Assembly: GCA_014529385.2 (NCBI GenBank)
Contig: CM043946.1
Location: 36,833,558 to 36,897,557 of the forward strand
DNA from: Adiantum capillus-veneris
Taxonomy: Eukaryota > Streptophyta > Polypodiopsida > Polypodiales > Pteridaceae
Direction: 5' to 3'
DNA length: 64,000 bases
In this document: positions 35,201-47,510 of the stretch, piece after piece
Layout: every line of letters begins with the position of its first letter
How positions within the stretch are numbered: position 1 is the first letter of the stretch
Translations under genes and position numbers: made by a program
Notes under the pieces: model-generated
The model's input: only the letters and a program-made list of their open reading frames with translations
What the model was told of the DNA's origin: nothing
Database searches by the model: none

Positions 35201-38090
35201 TCTGCTACTCTTTATCTGTTGTTCAAAAACGCTAATGGGCTGAAATATGCTGCGGCTGAAAACGTAGAAGAAAACGCTGTCCTTGGTGGTCTTTATGGTT
35301 GAAAACTATCAATGCTTATCTGCTAAAATCTGATGGTTCTTAGGGCTAAAAACTAATGATCTTTACCTGCTGAAAATTGCCATGGTTGAGGGCGATTCTG
35401 ACATGCTTAAAACGCTAAGACTGCAGATCTGGAAAACGCTACAACTCTCCAAAAACGCCAGAGCTACAAATCTTCTTGGATGAAAAACGTTAGGGCTGGG
35501 ATTGTGTGGTCGACGGGTATCTCCTGAAGAAATCATGAGCTTCAAATTATGTTGAAGGAATGCAACACCTCAAGTGCAGACTGTACTGACTCGAATGTGG
35601 CTGGCTGATTTGATGCACCTTGAATCCCTCTTGATGTGGGATTGCGAATGGCCTCCGAGGGTAGATCTGGGGCTGATTTGCGCTTTTGATGTGAGAGGAA
35701 TGAAGAACTGAGATCAAGCTGTAAAAACGAATATTTGCGACGAAAAACGCACCAAATCTCTCACGTAGAGCACAACTCAAAACACAGATCGCAACGATGC
35801 CGATGATGGGCAGTAGTGGATCTCTCAATGACGGTGAAGGATGGCCAAGGTTAGGGCTCAATGGTCTGCCAAAGTACCGGACCGCATCTGGGATAGGTAG
35901 CATCAGCAAATCTCGCATTGCCTCACTGGCTATAAGGTGTAGCGGAGTGAATGTTTGAACTTTGCTCAAGTTAGTGCTCCGAACTGTGCTCAAGGTTCCT
36001 TTTTGTTCTTATGGAAGGTAGAGCCTTCCGCTCTTAATAAGAGACTGCAATGATCATAACAAAGTGAATAAACACTATGTGTGCAAGTGTATGAGACTGA
36101 GAGATAGAGAGAGAAGAGAAATATGACACCAAAGACGTTGTAAAACCCTCCTCTGAAGGCCCCACTCTTGTCAGCGAGAGTGGTCTTCTATTGATTGCAC
36201 AAACTGGTACAAACTGAATGCATGTGACTGATGCAAGTCTAGGCTAGATCGATGACTACGACGTGGATGGCGAGACCGATCTAAGGACTGAAATCTGCTA
36301 CTCTTTATCTGCTGTCCAAAAACGCTAATGGGCTGAAATCTGTTGTGGCTGAAAACGGAGGAGAAAATGTTGCCCTTGCTGGTCTTTATGGCTGAAAACT
36401 GTCGCTGCTTATCTGCTGAAATCTGATGGTTCTTACGGCTGAAAATTGATGATCTTTACCTCTTGAAAATTGCCATGGTTGAGGGCGATTTTGACATGCT
36501 TAAAACACTAAGACTGCAGATTTGGAAAACGCTACAACTCTCCAAAAACGCCAGAGCTACAAATCTTCTTGGAGGAAAAACGCTAGGGCTGGGATTGTGT
36601 GGTCGACGGGTATCTCCTGAAGAAATCATGAGCTTCAAATTATGTTGAAGAAATGCAACACCTCAAGTGCAAACTCTACTGACTCGAATGTGGTTGGCTG
36701 ATTTGATGCACCTTGAATCCCTCTTGATGTGGGATTGCGAATGGCCTCCGAGGGTAGATCTGGGGCTGATTTGCGCTTTTGATGTGAGAGGAATGACGAA
36801 CTGAGATTTGGCTGCAAAAACGCATATTTGCGACGAAAAACGCACCAAATCTCTCACGTAGAGCACAGCTCAAAACACAAATCGCAACGATGCCGATGAT
36901 GGCAGTAGTGGAGCTCTCGATGACGGTGAAGGAATGGCCAAGGTTAGGGCTCAATGGTCTGCCAAAGTACCGGACCGCATCTGGGATAGGTAGCATTAGC
37001 AAATCTCGCATTGCCTCACGGGCTGTAAGGTGTAGCGGAGTGAATGTTTGAACTTTGCTCAAGATGAGTGCTCCGAATTGTGCTCAAGGTTCCTTTTTGT
37101 TCTTATGGAAGGTAGAGCCTTCCGCTCTTAATGAGAGAGTGCAATGATCATAACAAAGTGAATGGACACTCTGTGTGCAAGTGTATGAGACTGAGAGATA
37201 GAGAGAGAAGAGAAATACGACACCAAAGAGGTTGTAAAACCCTCCTCCGAAGGCCCCACTCTCGTCAGCGAGAGTAGTCTTCTATTGATTGCACAAACTG
37301 GTACAAACTGAATGCATGTGACTGATGCAAGTCTAGGCTAGATCGATGACGACGACGCGGATGGCGAGACCGATCTAAGGACTGAAATATTCTACTCTTT
37401 ATCTGCTATCCAAAAACGCTAATGGGCTGAAATCTGTTGTGGCTGAAAACGCAGGAGAAAATGATGCCCTTGTTTGTCTTTATGGCTGAAAACTGTCGCT
37501 GCTTATCTGTTGAAATCTGATGGTTCTTACGGCTGAAAATTGATGATCTTTACCTGCTGAAAATCGCCATGGTTGAGGGCGATTCTGGCATGCTTAAAAC
37601 GCTAAGACTGCAGATCTGGAAAACGCTAGAGCTCTCCAAAATGCCAGGGCTATAAATCTTCTTGGAGGAAAAACGTTAGGGCGACGGCTATCTGCTGAAG
37701 AAATCATGAGCTTCAAATTATGTTGAAGGAATGCAACACCTCAAGTGCAAATTCTATTGACTCGAATGATGACTGGCTGATTTGATGCACCTTGAATCCT
37801 TCTCGATTTGGGATTGCGAATGGCCTCCGAGGGTAGATTTGGGGCTGATTTGGGTAGTTGATGTGAGAGGAATGAAGAACTGAGATCTGGCTACAAAAAT
37901 TCAGATTTGCAACAAAAATGCACCAAATCTCTCACGTAAAGCACGGCTGAAAACGCAGATCGCAATGATGCCGAAGATGGGCAGCAGTGAAGCTCTCGAT
38001 GACGGCGAAGGAATGGCCAAGGTGAGAGCTCAATGGTCTGCCAAAGTATCAGACCGCATCTGGGATACATAGCGTTAGCAAATCAGAGCG
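32297..38090. repeat. Tandem array, right block (monomer about 1.09 kb)
   Basis: It continues the monomer cut at 22630. Unit starts are near 32952, 34048, 35133, 36226 and 37320, periods 1,096, 1,085, 1,093 and 1,094 bp. Copies are close to identical, with scattered substitutions that are often C/T or G/A. Each holds the AAAACGCT-rich part, a GAGAGATAGAGAGAGAAGAG stretch and the CACTCTCG hairpin. No protein domain is seen in the recurring minus-strand frames. Confidence 0.9.
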
Positions 38091-39910
38091 TAGTATTAGG
38101 CATGGATCTGAAAATGCTGGCTGATACCGAAAAAAACACTGATTGATCTTGTTGGCTAAAAATGCAAGGCTGGCTGTTTCAAAAACACTGAGAAAGATAC
38201 TCTCCTGCAACTGCGTCTTCAACTTGACTTGAAAATGGAAGCTCCTTTGCTTACCTCTACCATCGCTTCCATGCGACCTTGCAATCAATGCATTCTAAGA
38301 GATGAACTTCTAAACGACAAGCCCATATAACACTTTAACATACATATCAACCACTTGTAGGTGTACAAAAGTCCGTCATCTTCCTTGCCACAACCATATT
38401 GGGCATATCTTGCAATGAATATGCTCCAAGAGAGAACATTCTAGACCAAAGCATGTTTAGGGACAATCATGAACTTCAGATTATGTTGAAGGAATGCAAT
38501 ACCTCAAGTGTAGACTCTACTAACTCGAACGATGACTTATTGAATTCTTCTCGATGTGGGATTGCGAATGGCCTCCGAGGGTAGATCTGGGACTGATCTG
38601 CACTTTTGATGTGAGAGGAATGAAGAACTGAGATCCAACTACAAAAACACAGATTTGCGACGAAAAACGTATCAAATCTCTCACGTAGAGCAGGGCTGAA
38701 AACGCAAATCGCAATGATGCAATGATGCCAATGATGGAGAACAGTGAAGCTCTCGATGACGGTGAAGGAATGGCCAAGATGAGGGCTCAATGGGTTGCCA
38801 AAGTACCAGACCGATATGGGATAGGTAGCATTAGCAAATCTCGCACTACCTCACCGGTGATGGGAAAAAAACTGGCTTGCTCTGCTGAAAACTGAAAACG
38901 TTGGCTTGCTCTGATGCCTAGACGTAGCACTAGAGAATGGTATTATGCATGGAACTAAAAATGTTGGCTAATATCCCTAAAAACACTGGCTGACCTTGCT
39001 AGCTGAAAATGCCAGGCTGGTTGTGTCAAAAACACTGAGGAAGATAGTCTCGTGCAACTACCTCTGCACATTGACTTGAAAATGGAAGCTCTCTTGCTCA
39101 CCTGTGCCACCGATTCCATGCGAGCCATTGTCACAGCCATGTTTGGCATATTCTGCAATCAATTCATTCTAAGAGATGAACTTATAGACGACAAGCCCAT
39201 ATAACATTTAGCATACATATCAACCACTTGCAGGTGTGTAAAAGTCCGCCATCTTCCTTGCCACAACCATATTGGGCATATCTTGCAATGAATATGCTCC
39301 AAGAGAAAACATTCTAGACCAAAGCATGTTTAGGGACAATCATGAGCTTCAAATTATGTTGAAGGCATGCAATACCTCAAGTGCAGACTCTACTGACTCG
39401 AACGATGACTCGCTGATTTGATGCACCTTGAATCCTTCTCGATGTGGAATTGCAAATGGCCACCGTGGGTAGATCTGGGGCTGATTTGCACTCCCGATGT
39501 GAGAGGAATGAAGGACTGAGATCTGGCTGCAAAAACGCATATTTGCGACGAAAAACCCAACAAATCTCTCACGTAGAGCAGGGCTGAAAACGCAAATCGC
39601 ATCGATGCCGATGATGGAGAGCATTGGAGAACTTGATGATGGCGTGCGAAGGTACCAGACCCCATCTGGGATAGGTAGCGTTAGCAAATATTGCATTGCC
39701 TCATTGGTGATGGGAAAATTGTCTGCTGGTTGAAAATGCCAGGCTGTCTGTTTCAAAAACATTGAGCAAGATACTCTCCTGCACAACTGCCTCTACAACT
39801 TGACTTGCAAATGGAATCTCTCTTGCTCAACTTGATTTGCGATGAAAAATGCATCAAATCTCTCAGGTAGAGCAGGGCTGAAAACGCAAATCACAACGAT
39901 GCCGATGACG
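38091..39910. repeat. Degraded array with a second unit type
   Basis: Partial monomers (38480-38860, 39350-39720, 39840-39910) alternate with another unit seen at about 38090-38480 and 38930-39350. That unit contains GACAAGCCCATATAACA and CACAACCATATTGGGCATAT in both copies. The composite period is about 850-860 bp. Confidence 0.7.
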
Positions 39911-40420
39911 GAGATCAAGAAAGTATTTGTGCAGTTACCGATTCCAAGCTCTTGCAGTTGGCGTTTTTCAGTATTGCTGTCTAGTGTTTTTGGACAACCA
40001 TACGAGAAAATTTCAGCAGGAGATTTCAGCCTTTACACAGCGTTTTTGCACAGCCATTCCAACGTTTTCAGCATTGTGTGTCTGCCAGCAAGCGGACAGC
40101 AAAACAAGGACAAAAACAGCCAGCATATCAGCGTTTTTAACTGAGCCACTCAGCGTTTTTGATCTAGCACATTAATGTTTTGCAATAGAATTTTCAGGTG
40201 AAGGACCGTCGGACTTAGCGGATAAAGGACAGCCCGAGAAGAAGCATCCCAAAGCATTCAGTTTTCAGCCATAGTCTCGTCTTCGTTGTCCACACGGTCG
40301 ACCTCCACATAGCCCATTAGATTGTATTAGCCATTGTATTGGATTGTGCAATCAATAGTAGACCACTCTCGCCGTTGACAATGGGGCCAGCTTTTGGACC
40401 AAAGCTGGTCTAGGTACAAC
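39911..40420. repeat. Inverted pieces of the array
   Basis: Here the sub-repeat appears in the opposite sense (AGCGTTTTTCAG, CAGCGTTTTTG). 40342-40390 (TGTGCAATCAATAGTAGACC, then CACTCTCGCCG) is the reverse of the monomer stretch around its hairpin. Together with the array it makes a long-range inverted repeat. Confidence 0.6.
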
Positions 40421-41429
40421 CCTGAGCTTCCTTGCCGCTTGTAGACATCTACCCACCAACTCACAAGACCTTGGATCAGCCATCCGCCCTCCGAGTTTGC
40501 CATTGAGTCAGACACATTACGTGCTTTTGTGAGAGCACCACATCCGACATACATGCGAAAGCAAAATCTTGTGACTTTTTCTAGTAAAAAACCCTTCACT
40601 TCGCATCGATTGAAAAAAACTGTAGCAATAAACACATTCGTAACCTCTTGCGAGGTTTGTGAGTACTCTCACCTTTGGGACTGATCCGTTGTTGTCTTGG
40701 GGCTGATCTGGACTGTAATTGTAATGATGGCTAATTACTCTTCACTTCGCATCTAATGAAAAAAACGCAGCAATCAATGCGTCCCAATGCTCTTGCGAGA
40801 AATGTGAATTCTCTCATCTTTGTCGTGCATAATGTGGTGCTTCCATGTGAGGTGAGCACTCTACCATATATTGGGGCTGATTTGCTACATTTTTTGCGCC
40901 AAAAACGGTGCTAGTTTGGGACTGATTTCCTCCTATTTTCGGGCCAAGAATGGTTCTATTTAAGGACTGATCCGCTATGGTTGTGGGGCCCAAAATGCTC
41001 TTGTTTTGGGACTGATTCGGAGCGTGATCATCACAAGCTTCCGCAAGCCATAGTGGTTTGGTTTGGAAAATCTCGAGACTTAGTCAGACACTCTCCGACC
41101 TCGCCCTTGAGCTAGGAGCACTGGAGAAATCTCACCTATGCCGCCACGTCTATGCAAGCCATTGTCGCTTGTGCTGAATATATCTTGTAATTAACGTGTT
41201 CATATAACTTGTCGCGATGATCCTTCGAAGTACGTACGTGTCAAATGCACCATGAAATGCTTCTTGGGTGATGAAGAGTGCTCAATGTTATGGACTCTAG
41301 ATTGTCTTAACAAGTAGAAGACGCCACGTTCCCTATGCTTCTCTGCTCTGATTCATCTCAAGTGCTTTGGTAGTAATATTGACTTGTGTTTTAAAGCTTG
41401 ACACAAACCCATATCAAGCGGACACTCGC
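40421..41429. other. Diverged repeats, no gene recognised
   Basis: A phrase like GGGACTGAT(TT/CC)G recurs several times between 40670 and 41030, and 41100-41200 recalls the 39095-39170 unit. Nothing coding was identified. Confidence 0.4.
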
Positions 41430-42365
41430 AAGTGATGTTTTTTTAATTAGAAGGCTTGGACTTGGAAATGAGCAAAGTTCAAAGAAGTATTTTAATGAAG
41501 AAGCTCTTCAAGAGATTTCTTTTGAAATTGCAGAGGATAAGAAAAGACATCCCTGGATCTGGTGGAAGATACCACTAGGTCTTCTCATGCAGTTGTTATA
41601 CTCGGTAACTCTCTTTAACTTTGATCTAGCTTTATGACATCGTAAATTGACTACCTTGTCGCATTTGATTGTTATTGTAGACTGAATTTAAAGAGGAGTT
41701 GACAACAAAAATATCAGATGGTAATGTCTCACCAGATAGAGAGAACTATGATATAGAGTACAAGCGTTGCATTCATGAGGTGGAGCAACATCTTAAAATG
41801 AAAAAGGGGTTCAAGCTAGCAGCAATAGCCAACCCTACATTGGGAGACGGGTGGGCTAATAAGCTCTATGGTCTAGATTGGGAGAGTGACCATAATGTAA
41901 CTCTTGACAAGCTTGTTACCTTGACTCAAACACCGATCTCACCAGAGAGGTAAGCTTTATGTGATTTTTGATATGTTGAAGTGCATTCTATTCTTCAAAT
42001 TTTAGTTTTGAATATGTCATGTGTAGAAAATTGTTTGCCCTTGATCGCATATTAAGCAAAGAAACTCGAAGATTATGGGGCTTTTGATGGAGGAGACAAA
42101 GAATGGCGTTCTTATGTTTCACATTACTCTTATTGGGAGTGTGTTGTGGAGCGAGCGATAGATCTCATAAAAGGGATTAAAGAAGTATCTTTCAATGCAT
42201 TTAGCGAGGCTATAATGACATTTTTGATGATTGTCAACAAAAACATCTTACGCATGCTTTTAAGGATCTACCGGAGCTGACACCTAGAATGTCAAAGAAG
42301 AAGATGCCATTGACGGAGGAAATTTGGAATGGCGGCCTCTACACCAAAAACAACTCCATTGCGCC
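41430..42365 (+). pseudogene. Exons upstream of the methyltransferase, unknown domain
   Basis: An open stretch (RRLGLGNEQSSKKYFNEEAL, HPWIWWKIPLG) ends at a GTAACT donor at 41604. The next exon, 41681-41949 (TEFKEELTTKISDG, then GWANKLYGLDWES), ends at GTAAGC. A further region, 42028-42365, is frame-shifted (GGDKEWRSYVSHYSYWEC, PELTPRMSKKKMPLTEE). I recognise no domain. Strand, codon quality and position suggest the front of the same transcription unit as the methyltransferase exons, now separated by an inserted element. This link is inference. Confidence 0.45.
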
Positions 42366-42623
42366 ATAAGGGAAATGAGATGAGGGCACCACCTAGTCTT
42401 GGAAGCGTGGACTAGGATCGCTACGCAAAGAGAGATAGAGATAGATAGATTCAATTATCGTCCTCGGAGGTCAGATATGACCCATAGAACCAAAATCAAA
42501 ACATTACAAACTGCTTCTTCTAAGTGAGAGCAATCGATACATATCAGTTAGGAACTGAGGGTCCATCAAAAGAAAAAGAAAAGCCTAAGGGGATTCCAAT
42601 GGGGTAAGGACCGGTTTAGGAGT

Positions 42624-43346
42624 TCAAAACTCCTGGATGATGGCCTTCCCCCCGCGGTATACTGCCCACTTGCCTTTGGCTTGTGCTTCACGCACTTTTT
42701 TCAGCTCTTTACTTTTGTGCTTGACTTGTGTCGGGGAGAGTTCTTCGGTGATCCAAAACCCGGTGTCTCGAAGGAGACGTGATTGTTGGAGTAGTTGGAG
42801 CCGCTCCTCTTTGTCTTTGAACTCAAGAATAGCATGTCCACTAGGTGTGCGCTTGGTGTTGAACTTGTTGACGATACATTCTACTGCGTCGTAGTCGACA
42901 TGGACCGGTGTAAGAGTTTCGTTGAGGAGATCAATTAACTTGTAGAAATCTTGATGGCACTCATCCCAAGCTTGGGGCAACTCTCCGATACGAAGCTTGA
43001 GGGCATTCTCTTCTTGAAGCTGATGTTCCCGCATTTCTATTTTCACACAGGTTTCCACTTTGGCGAGTGCGGTCGTGTGAACTTGAGTGACTTTTTCTTA
43101 GACTTCCTTCACCTTGTCTATTGTGAGGCCGATCATGGAGTCAAATCGTGCCTCGAGCATGCTAAGGCGCGCTTTGAGGTCGCGGTTTTCATCCATGACC
43201 ATGTCGAGGGCAGCTTGTAATTGTGCGATGCGATCTGTTTTGCTCGGAGCCGCAAGGACATCGACAAAACTACCTGGTACTCTTCCCGATGGTTTGGGGT
43301 TGTTGGTCGTCATCTTCTCCTTGGCTGGAGTTTTTGGTGGGAACAT
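42624..43346 (-). pseudogene. L1-ORF1-like protein (coiled coil, RRM, C-terminal domain)
   Basis: Starts MFPPKTPAKEKMTTNNPK. A heptad region (RIAQLQAALDMVMDENRDLK) suggests a trimerising coiled coil. After a TAA at about 43098, in the same frame, come a putative RNA-recognition fold (VNKFNTKRTPSGHAILEF) and an ending FWITEELSPTQVKHKS...KGKWAVYRGGKAI. That ending matches the pattern 'I..EDLTP....L.....R...GK....R.GK' of LINE ORF1 proteins (Transposase_22). Such proteins bind element RNA. No ORF2 is attached here. Confidence 0.55.
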
Positions 43347-44086
43347 ATTCTTCGAGGCCCAAAGTCTAACTTTGAGATCTCAGTCAGATTGATAGGCCGA
43401 GCAGTTGGGTGAGGTTAGCTTGGGCTTGGATTGGGTGGGTATGCGCGTATACTGCTGGCAAAGTGTTTCTGATGTGAGCCGAGCCCGAGGCCGTAGTAGG
43501 TCTCAAATGGGCTTCACAGGCCGAGGTCGAGCCGAGGCTGTAGCACAGCCAAGGCCGTCGGAGTAGAGATTCGCAGGGCAGAGCAAAGCCGAGGCCGTAG
43601 CAGCTCAAATGGGGTTCCCCTGCCGTAGCAGAGCTCAAACGGGCTTCACAGGGCCAGGGCATAGCAGGGCTTCACGGTCCGACCACAGAGCTCAAATGGG
43701 CTTCACAGGCCGACCACATGGCTGTCGCAAGGCCACACAGGACCACGCAGGGCAGGGCCTCGCAAGGTTTTATGGGCTGAAACGCTGCAAAAGCTGAGCT
43801 TTGTCTGGCGCTGCAAAAGCCGAAACAGGTTCGCTAGGCCATACAGGGCTATCGCAAGGCCGTACAGGATCACACGGGGCAAGGCCTCGCAAGGCCTTAT
43901 GAGCTTTTGTCTGGAGAAATGCTGCAGAAGCCACGCTTTGTCTGGAGTAACATTGGAGAAGCCGAAACAGTCGATTTTGAAAGGGGGGGGCTAAGCTGGG
44001 GGCTTAACGCCTCCCCCAAGGTAGCCCTTTCGCCCAAGGGGGGGCTGGGGAAGACGAACTAAGGTCTTGTCCTGTGCTAGGTTTAC

Positions 44087-44087
<1 letters not shown>

Positions 44088-44168
<81 letters not shown>
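44088..44168. repeat. (GA)n microsatellite
   Basis: About 40 uninterrupted GA units, between the TATA box and the ORF of the inserted minus-strand element, so in its presumed leader. Confidence 0.95.
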
Positions 44169-44169
<1 letters not shown>

Positions 44170-45420
44170 ATCACTATGAATGAAGCATTAACCTCAATGT
44201 GTGTACAAGGAATGGATAACTTCAAGCACTCCCAACACAAATAACATGTAGATTACTTAACAACAAATCAAGATTTAGCCAAAATCACATCAAGCACTCT
44301 CACACACAGATCAAAGATCTCTCTTAATTAACATAAGTAAGAGGAGGGGAGGTTACTAGCATAAAACAATTTTCACTCTATAATGTGCAAAGAATAGAGT
44401 GAATGAATGACCTTTATGGGCTCATGATGAGTGATACAAAGACTCAATGAGGCTGAGGGAGACTTGAAATTACAAAGGAGGGGGCCTCTTTATATAGGCA
44501 AGAGTGTGATTAGGAGTGAGGTTAAGATCCAAGTGCTAGCTATTTGTACAAATGAAGCTTGATTAGGGACATTCCACCAATGAAGAAGCTCCTTCCAAGT
44601 GATTTGTTGACCAATTTGCAACTAATTGGCTCCATCATCACTTGTGTTGTCTTCACTCCCTCCTCCATAGCTTGAGTCCAAGAGCTTCCTTATTTTAAAA
44701 TGTAAAGAATCTACATAAAATCAATGTATATCTGGTAATAATAGGAAGGGGTTGAATGACAACTTATGAATTACAAGAAGATTAAGCATGATTTGAGATG
44801 TGATTAGAAGAGGAATTTGTGATGGTTTTATGAGCTTGAGAGAGAGGAGGAAGGAGGGGAGGGTGAGGAGACTAATGGCTGATTTTTAGAGAAGGACTCA
44901 ATGTGGAAAAGGAAGGGTGTGTGTGTAAAGGTAGAGGGGGTGGTCTTCACCACAATTGGAAAATCTGGGTCCACTATTTTTGCCATATTTCCTAGACCGT
45001 AGCTACAAAAATTATAAAAGAAATATGGTCAGAATCTCCAGCTCATAAGCTAAAACTTTGATGAAGACAACTTTTCTTGGATCGGAGTGGACGTATTTTT
45101 AAAAAATCCAGCAAAATCATGTGTCTGTTTCCTTCCTTCACCAAGTCTTGCACCTGGGTCCCATCTGTTTGAATCATCATATGGATCCAAAGCCATGTGA
45201 ACCCCTCATGACCCTTGAATCATGGGTGCATGGCTCCACAAACACATCATATCTTTTCTTTTCACATTTACATATCTTCCCTTTACCACTAGGTTCTACC
45301 TTTCACCTCCTGTGAACTAGTCAAGGAAAAATTCTCATCCAGTCATTTTTTTTATTTTTCCAAGAGTTTGTTCTCACTCTTTCTTTTATTTTAAACCTCT
45401 AGAATCAAGGAAAACCAACA

Positions 45421-47247
45421 AAATATAGTAACCAAAAAATTTGTGATAGGCTCAGATCACCATATTTGGAGGCTACTGCTCGTAGATTTGCCTATAGGTA
45501 AGTATAATGTACTCAAGACTTGTATCGCAATTTGCAGTTTTTATAGTTGATCATTTCTTCAAATGCTATATAATGAAATTGGCCAGGTGGTTTGCGGAAA
45601 TATTGAGAGAGGAGGAGATTAGCGAGATTCCACCCGAGGTTGAATACTAGAAACGAGATGATATTGCTTGTTACAAGTCTCTATATCCCCGGTCATGGCT
45701 AGATGCAGGCAAAGCACTACCAGAATCATTACAGGATATTCCATGGTTTTTAGAATACTCAGAAGGGGAATATCCAGAGGATGAGAAGCATTTGTATAAT
45801 GGTGAGAGAAATATCATTCTCTTAAATCACTAATAGTTTTGTAGCTTGTTTCTATCTATACATCTATGCATGTATCTTGTGTATGTAGCCCCATATGAGA
45901 GTTTTGACTGTATGCAGATCTGATAGGTAAAAAAAGAGTCAAGGATGACTCTCACCACAAAGATAAAAGCATGGCCATTGTTGAGAACATTGGTAGTCCT
46001 CGTACAAAGCTAATGCCAAAGGGTGGAAAGGGAAAAGCTGCAGTGCCCACAATGAGCCTCTCTCTCCCAAAGACCCAAAAGAGTTTGAAGAAGTTGAAAA
46101 TCAATAAGCAACCTAAATCGTCAACCTCAGACAATGATACAAGGGAGAAATCAAAAAGCAAGAAATGTCCAAAAAGAAGAGTTAGTAAAGAGAGGAAAGA
46201 TTCAAAGGTTGCTGAAGAATCTGAAGAATATCCAGAAGATTTGATCCATTCTTTTGCACCATTGCATCTTTGTTTACGTGAGAATATATGTGATTTAGAA
46301 GGAGAGATAACTAGAGACCCTCATGGTTCTATCTATAGGGCAATATCTATTTTTTTGCAAAAAGTGAGTAGCCCTATTCATTCTCCTAGCGAGGCACCTT
46401 GCACACTCATATGGGCTGATCTTCCATCAGGTCTTGCTCCATTTGAGGGTGAAACAATTATCCCAAGATGGAATGAGTGGAAACTCGAGAATCTTCGCGC
46501 ATCTATTGCTATTGCAGAGAAATTCTTGGCAGTCGAAGGGTTCTTCGTCACAACGAGTAGCATACAACATCAGTCAATTATTGTTTCCAATTTCTTAAGA
46601 TAATCACAATTACAAACAATCCACACTTTGTTTTTGGAAACCGCACAATAGAACAAACAACTTATTTTTGGTGACATTGAATATGTGAGTAAAAGAGCTT
46701 CTACATCATTTTTAAGTTCTGTAGTATGTTAAAAAGTTATTGTTTTTTATTATTTTAGTTTATTTTTGCAGGTTTCTACCCTTGTAGTTACTTTCTTTTC
46801 TCTTCATGAAAGGACACAATATTTGGACAAAGGATTTGCACCAAAAAATGTCATAAAAGGCTCGTTCGATCTACATGGAGAGAAATTTATAGAGCTACCT
46901 CAAGGGAGGAAACGAAATTTGATATCAAATTCACATGGTGAACCTCTTCGAGGGGCTGCTGAGTGACACCAAAACTTTTGCAGGTATTTGTCCTTCACTG
47001 GAGGTTTACGTTTAGAATTGCACTTTATTTCTACTTTATGACATCTTTTTTCTAGTGCAGTTTTTTGATCTCAATGTGCACTCAAGAAGAAGAAGTGGTG
47101 ATTGATTGCTTTGCTAGTGTTTCCAATATGGCACGAGCATGTGAGGAGATGGATCGCCATTGTATCAGCATAGAGATAGATGATGAATGCCATGAGTGTA
47201 GCATCCGTCTTGTTGGAGACCAATTTGACCAAGAGATCAACAAATGA
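45421..47247 (+). pseudogene. Beta-class DNA amino-methyltransferase (N6A or N4C) gene
   Basis: Exons 45421-45497, 45587-45801, 45918-46684, 46772-46983 and 47061-47247 join in frame with GT..AG borders. After a basic linker (KSKSKKCPKRR) comes TLIWADLPSGLAPFEGE, at the place of catalytic motif IV ([DS]PP[YW]), then a helix and EGFFVTTSS. Next is a target-recognition-like part (GFAPKNVIKGSFDLHGEKF, GEPLRGA). The last exon is LISMCTQEEEVVIDCFASVS followed by RHCISIEIDDECHECSIRL, like motif I 'GD.VLDPFAGSGTT..A....GR..IGIE.D...'. Motif IV before motif I is the beta-class order. The glycines of FxGxG are lost (FASVS). Stops at 45648 (TAG), 46601 (TAA), 46649 (TAG) and 46964 (TGA) break it. Intact relatives would methylate adenine or cytosine amino groups in DNA; I cannot tell which. 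Confidence 0.65.
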
Positions 47248-47510
47248 TTGTATTTTTAAATTTTTCACAAGTTGTATCCTGAAACCTTTATTGGTTATGA
47301 TATTTTTATGCTCATGTTCTCTTGTATATTGAAATTTCATCATATTTATTAAAACCTGGAGTATTTGGATGTCATTTGAGCTGTATTTTGTTAAGTTATA
47401 ACTCCCTTTTTACTTATATGGTTTTACATAATTTTAAATCTCATAAATTTCTCAAATTTACTTTAGTTATATGGTGTATTTTCTAAAACTATATTGCAAT
47501 TTACAGCCAA

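Larger units (their letters stand above)
42370..45420 (-). mobile_element. Inserted retroelement with L1-ORF1-like protein; left edge unclear
   Basis: It interrupts the plus-strand gene. The right edge is set by CCAACA at 45420, i.e. a TGTTGG start on the minus strand; coding of the host exon resumes at 45421. A TATA box (CTATATAAAG, minus strand, about 44490) precedes a (CT)n leader and one long frame (42624-43346). 43400-43980 consists of degenerate repeats like GGGCTTCACAGGCCGAG. I could not find a matching second LTR or a left duplication, so it may be truncated or not a standard LTR element. Confidence 0.5.

Noticed and set aside
35547-35993. Minus-strand frame recurring in every array monomer (up to 148 codons)
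   Set aside because: Recurs because the DNA repeats; length and frame vary between monomers, no domain and no start context support a protein.
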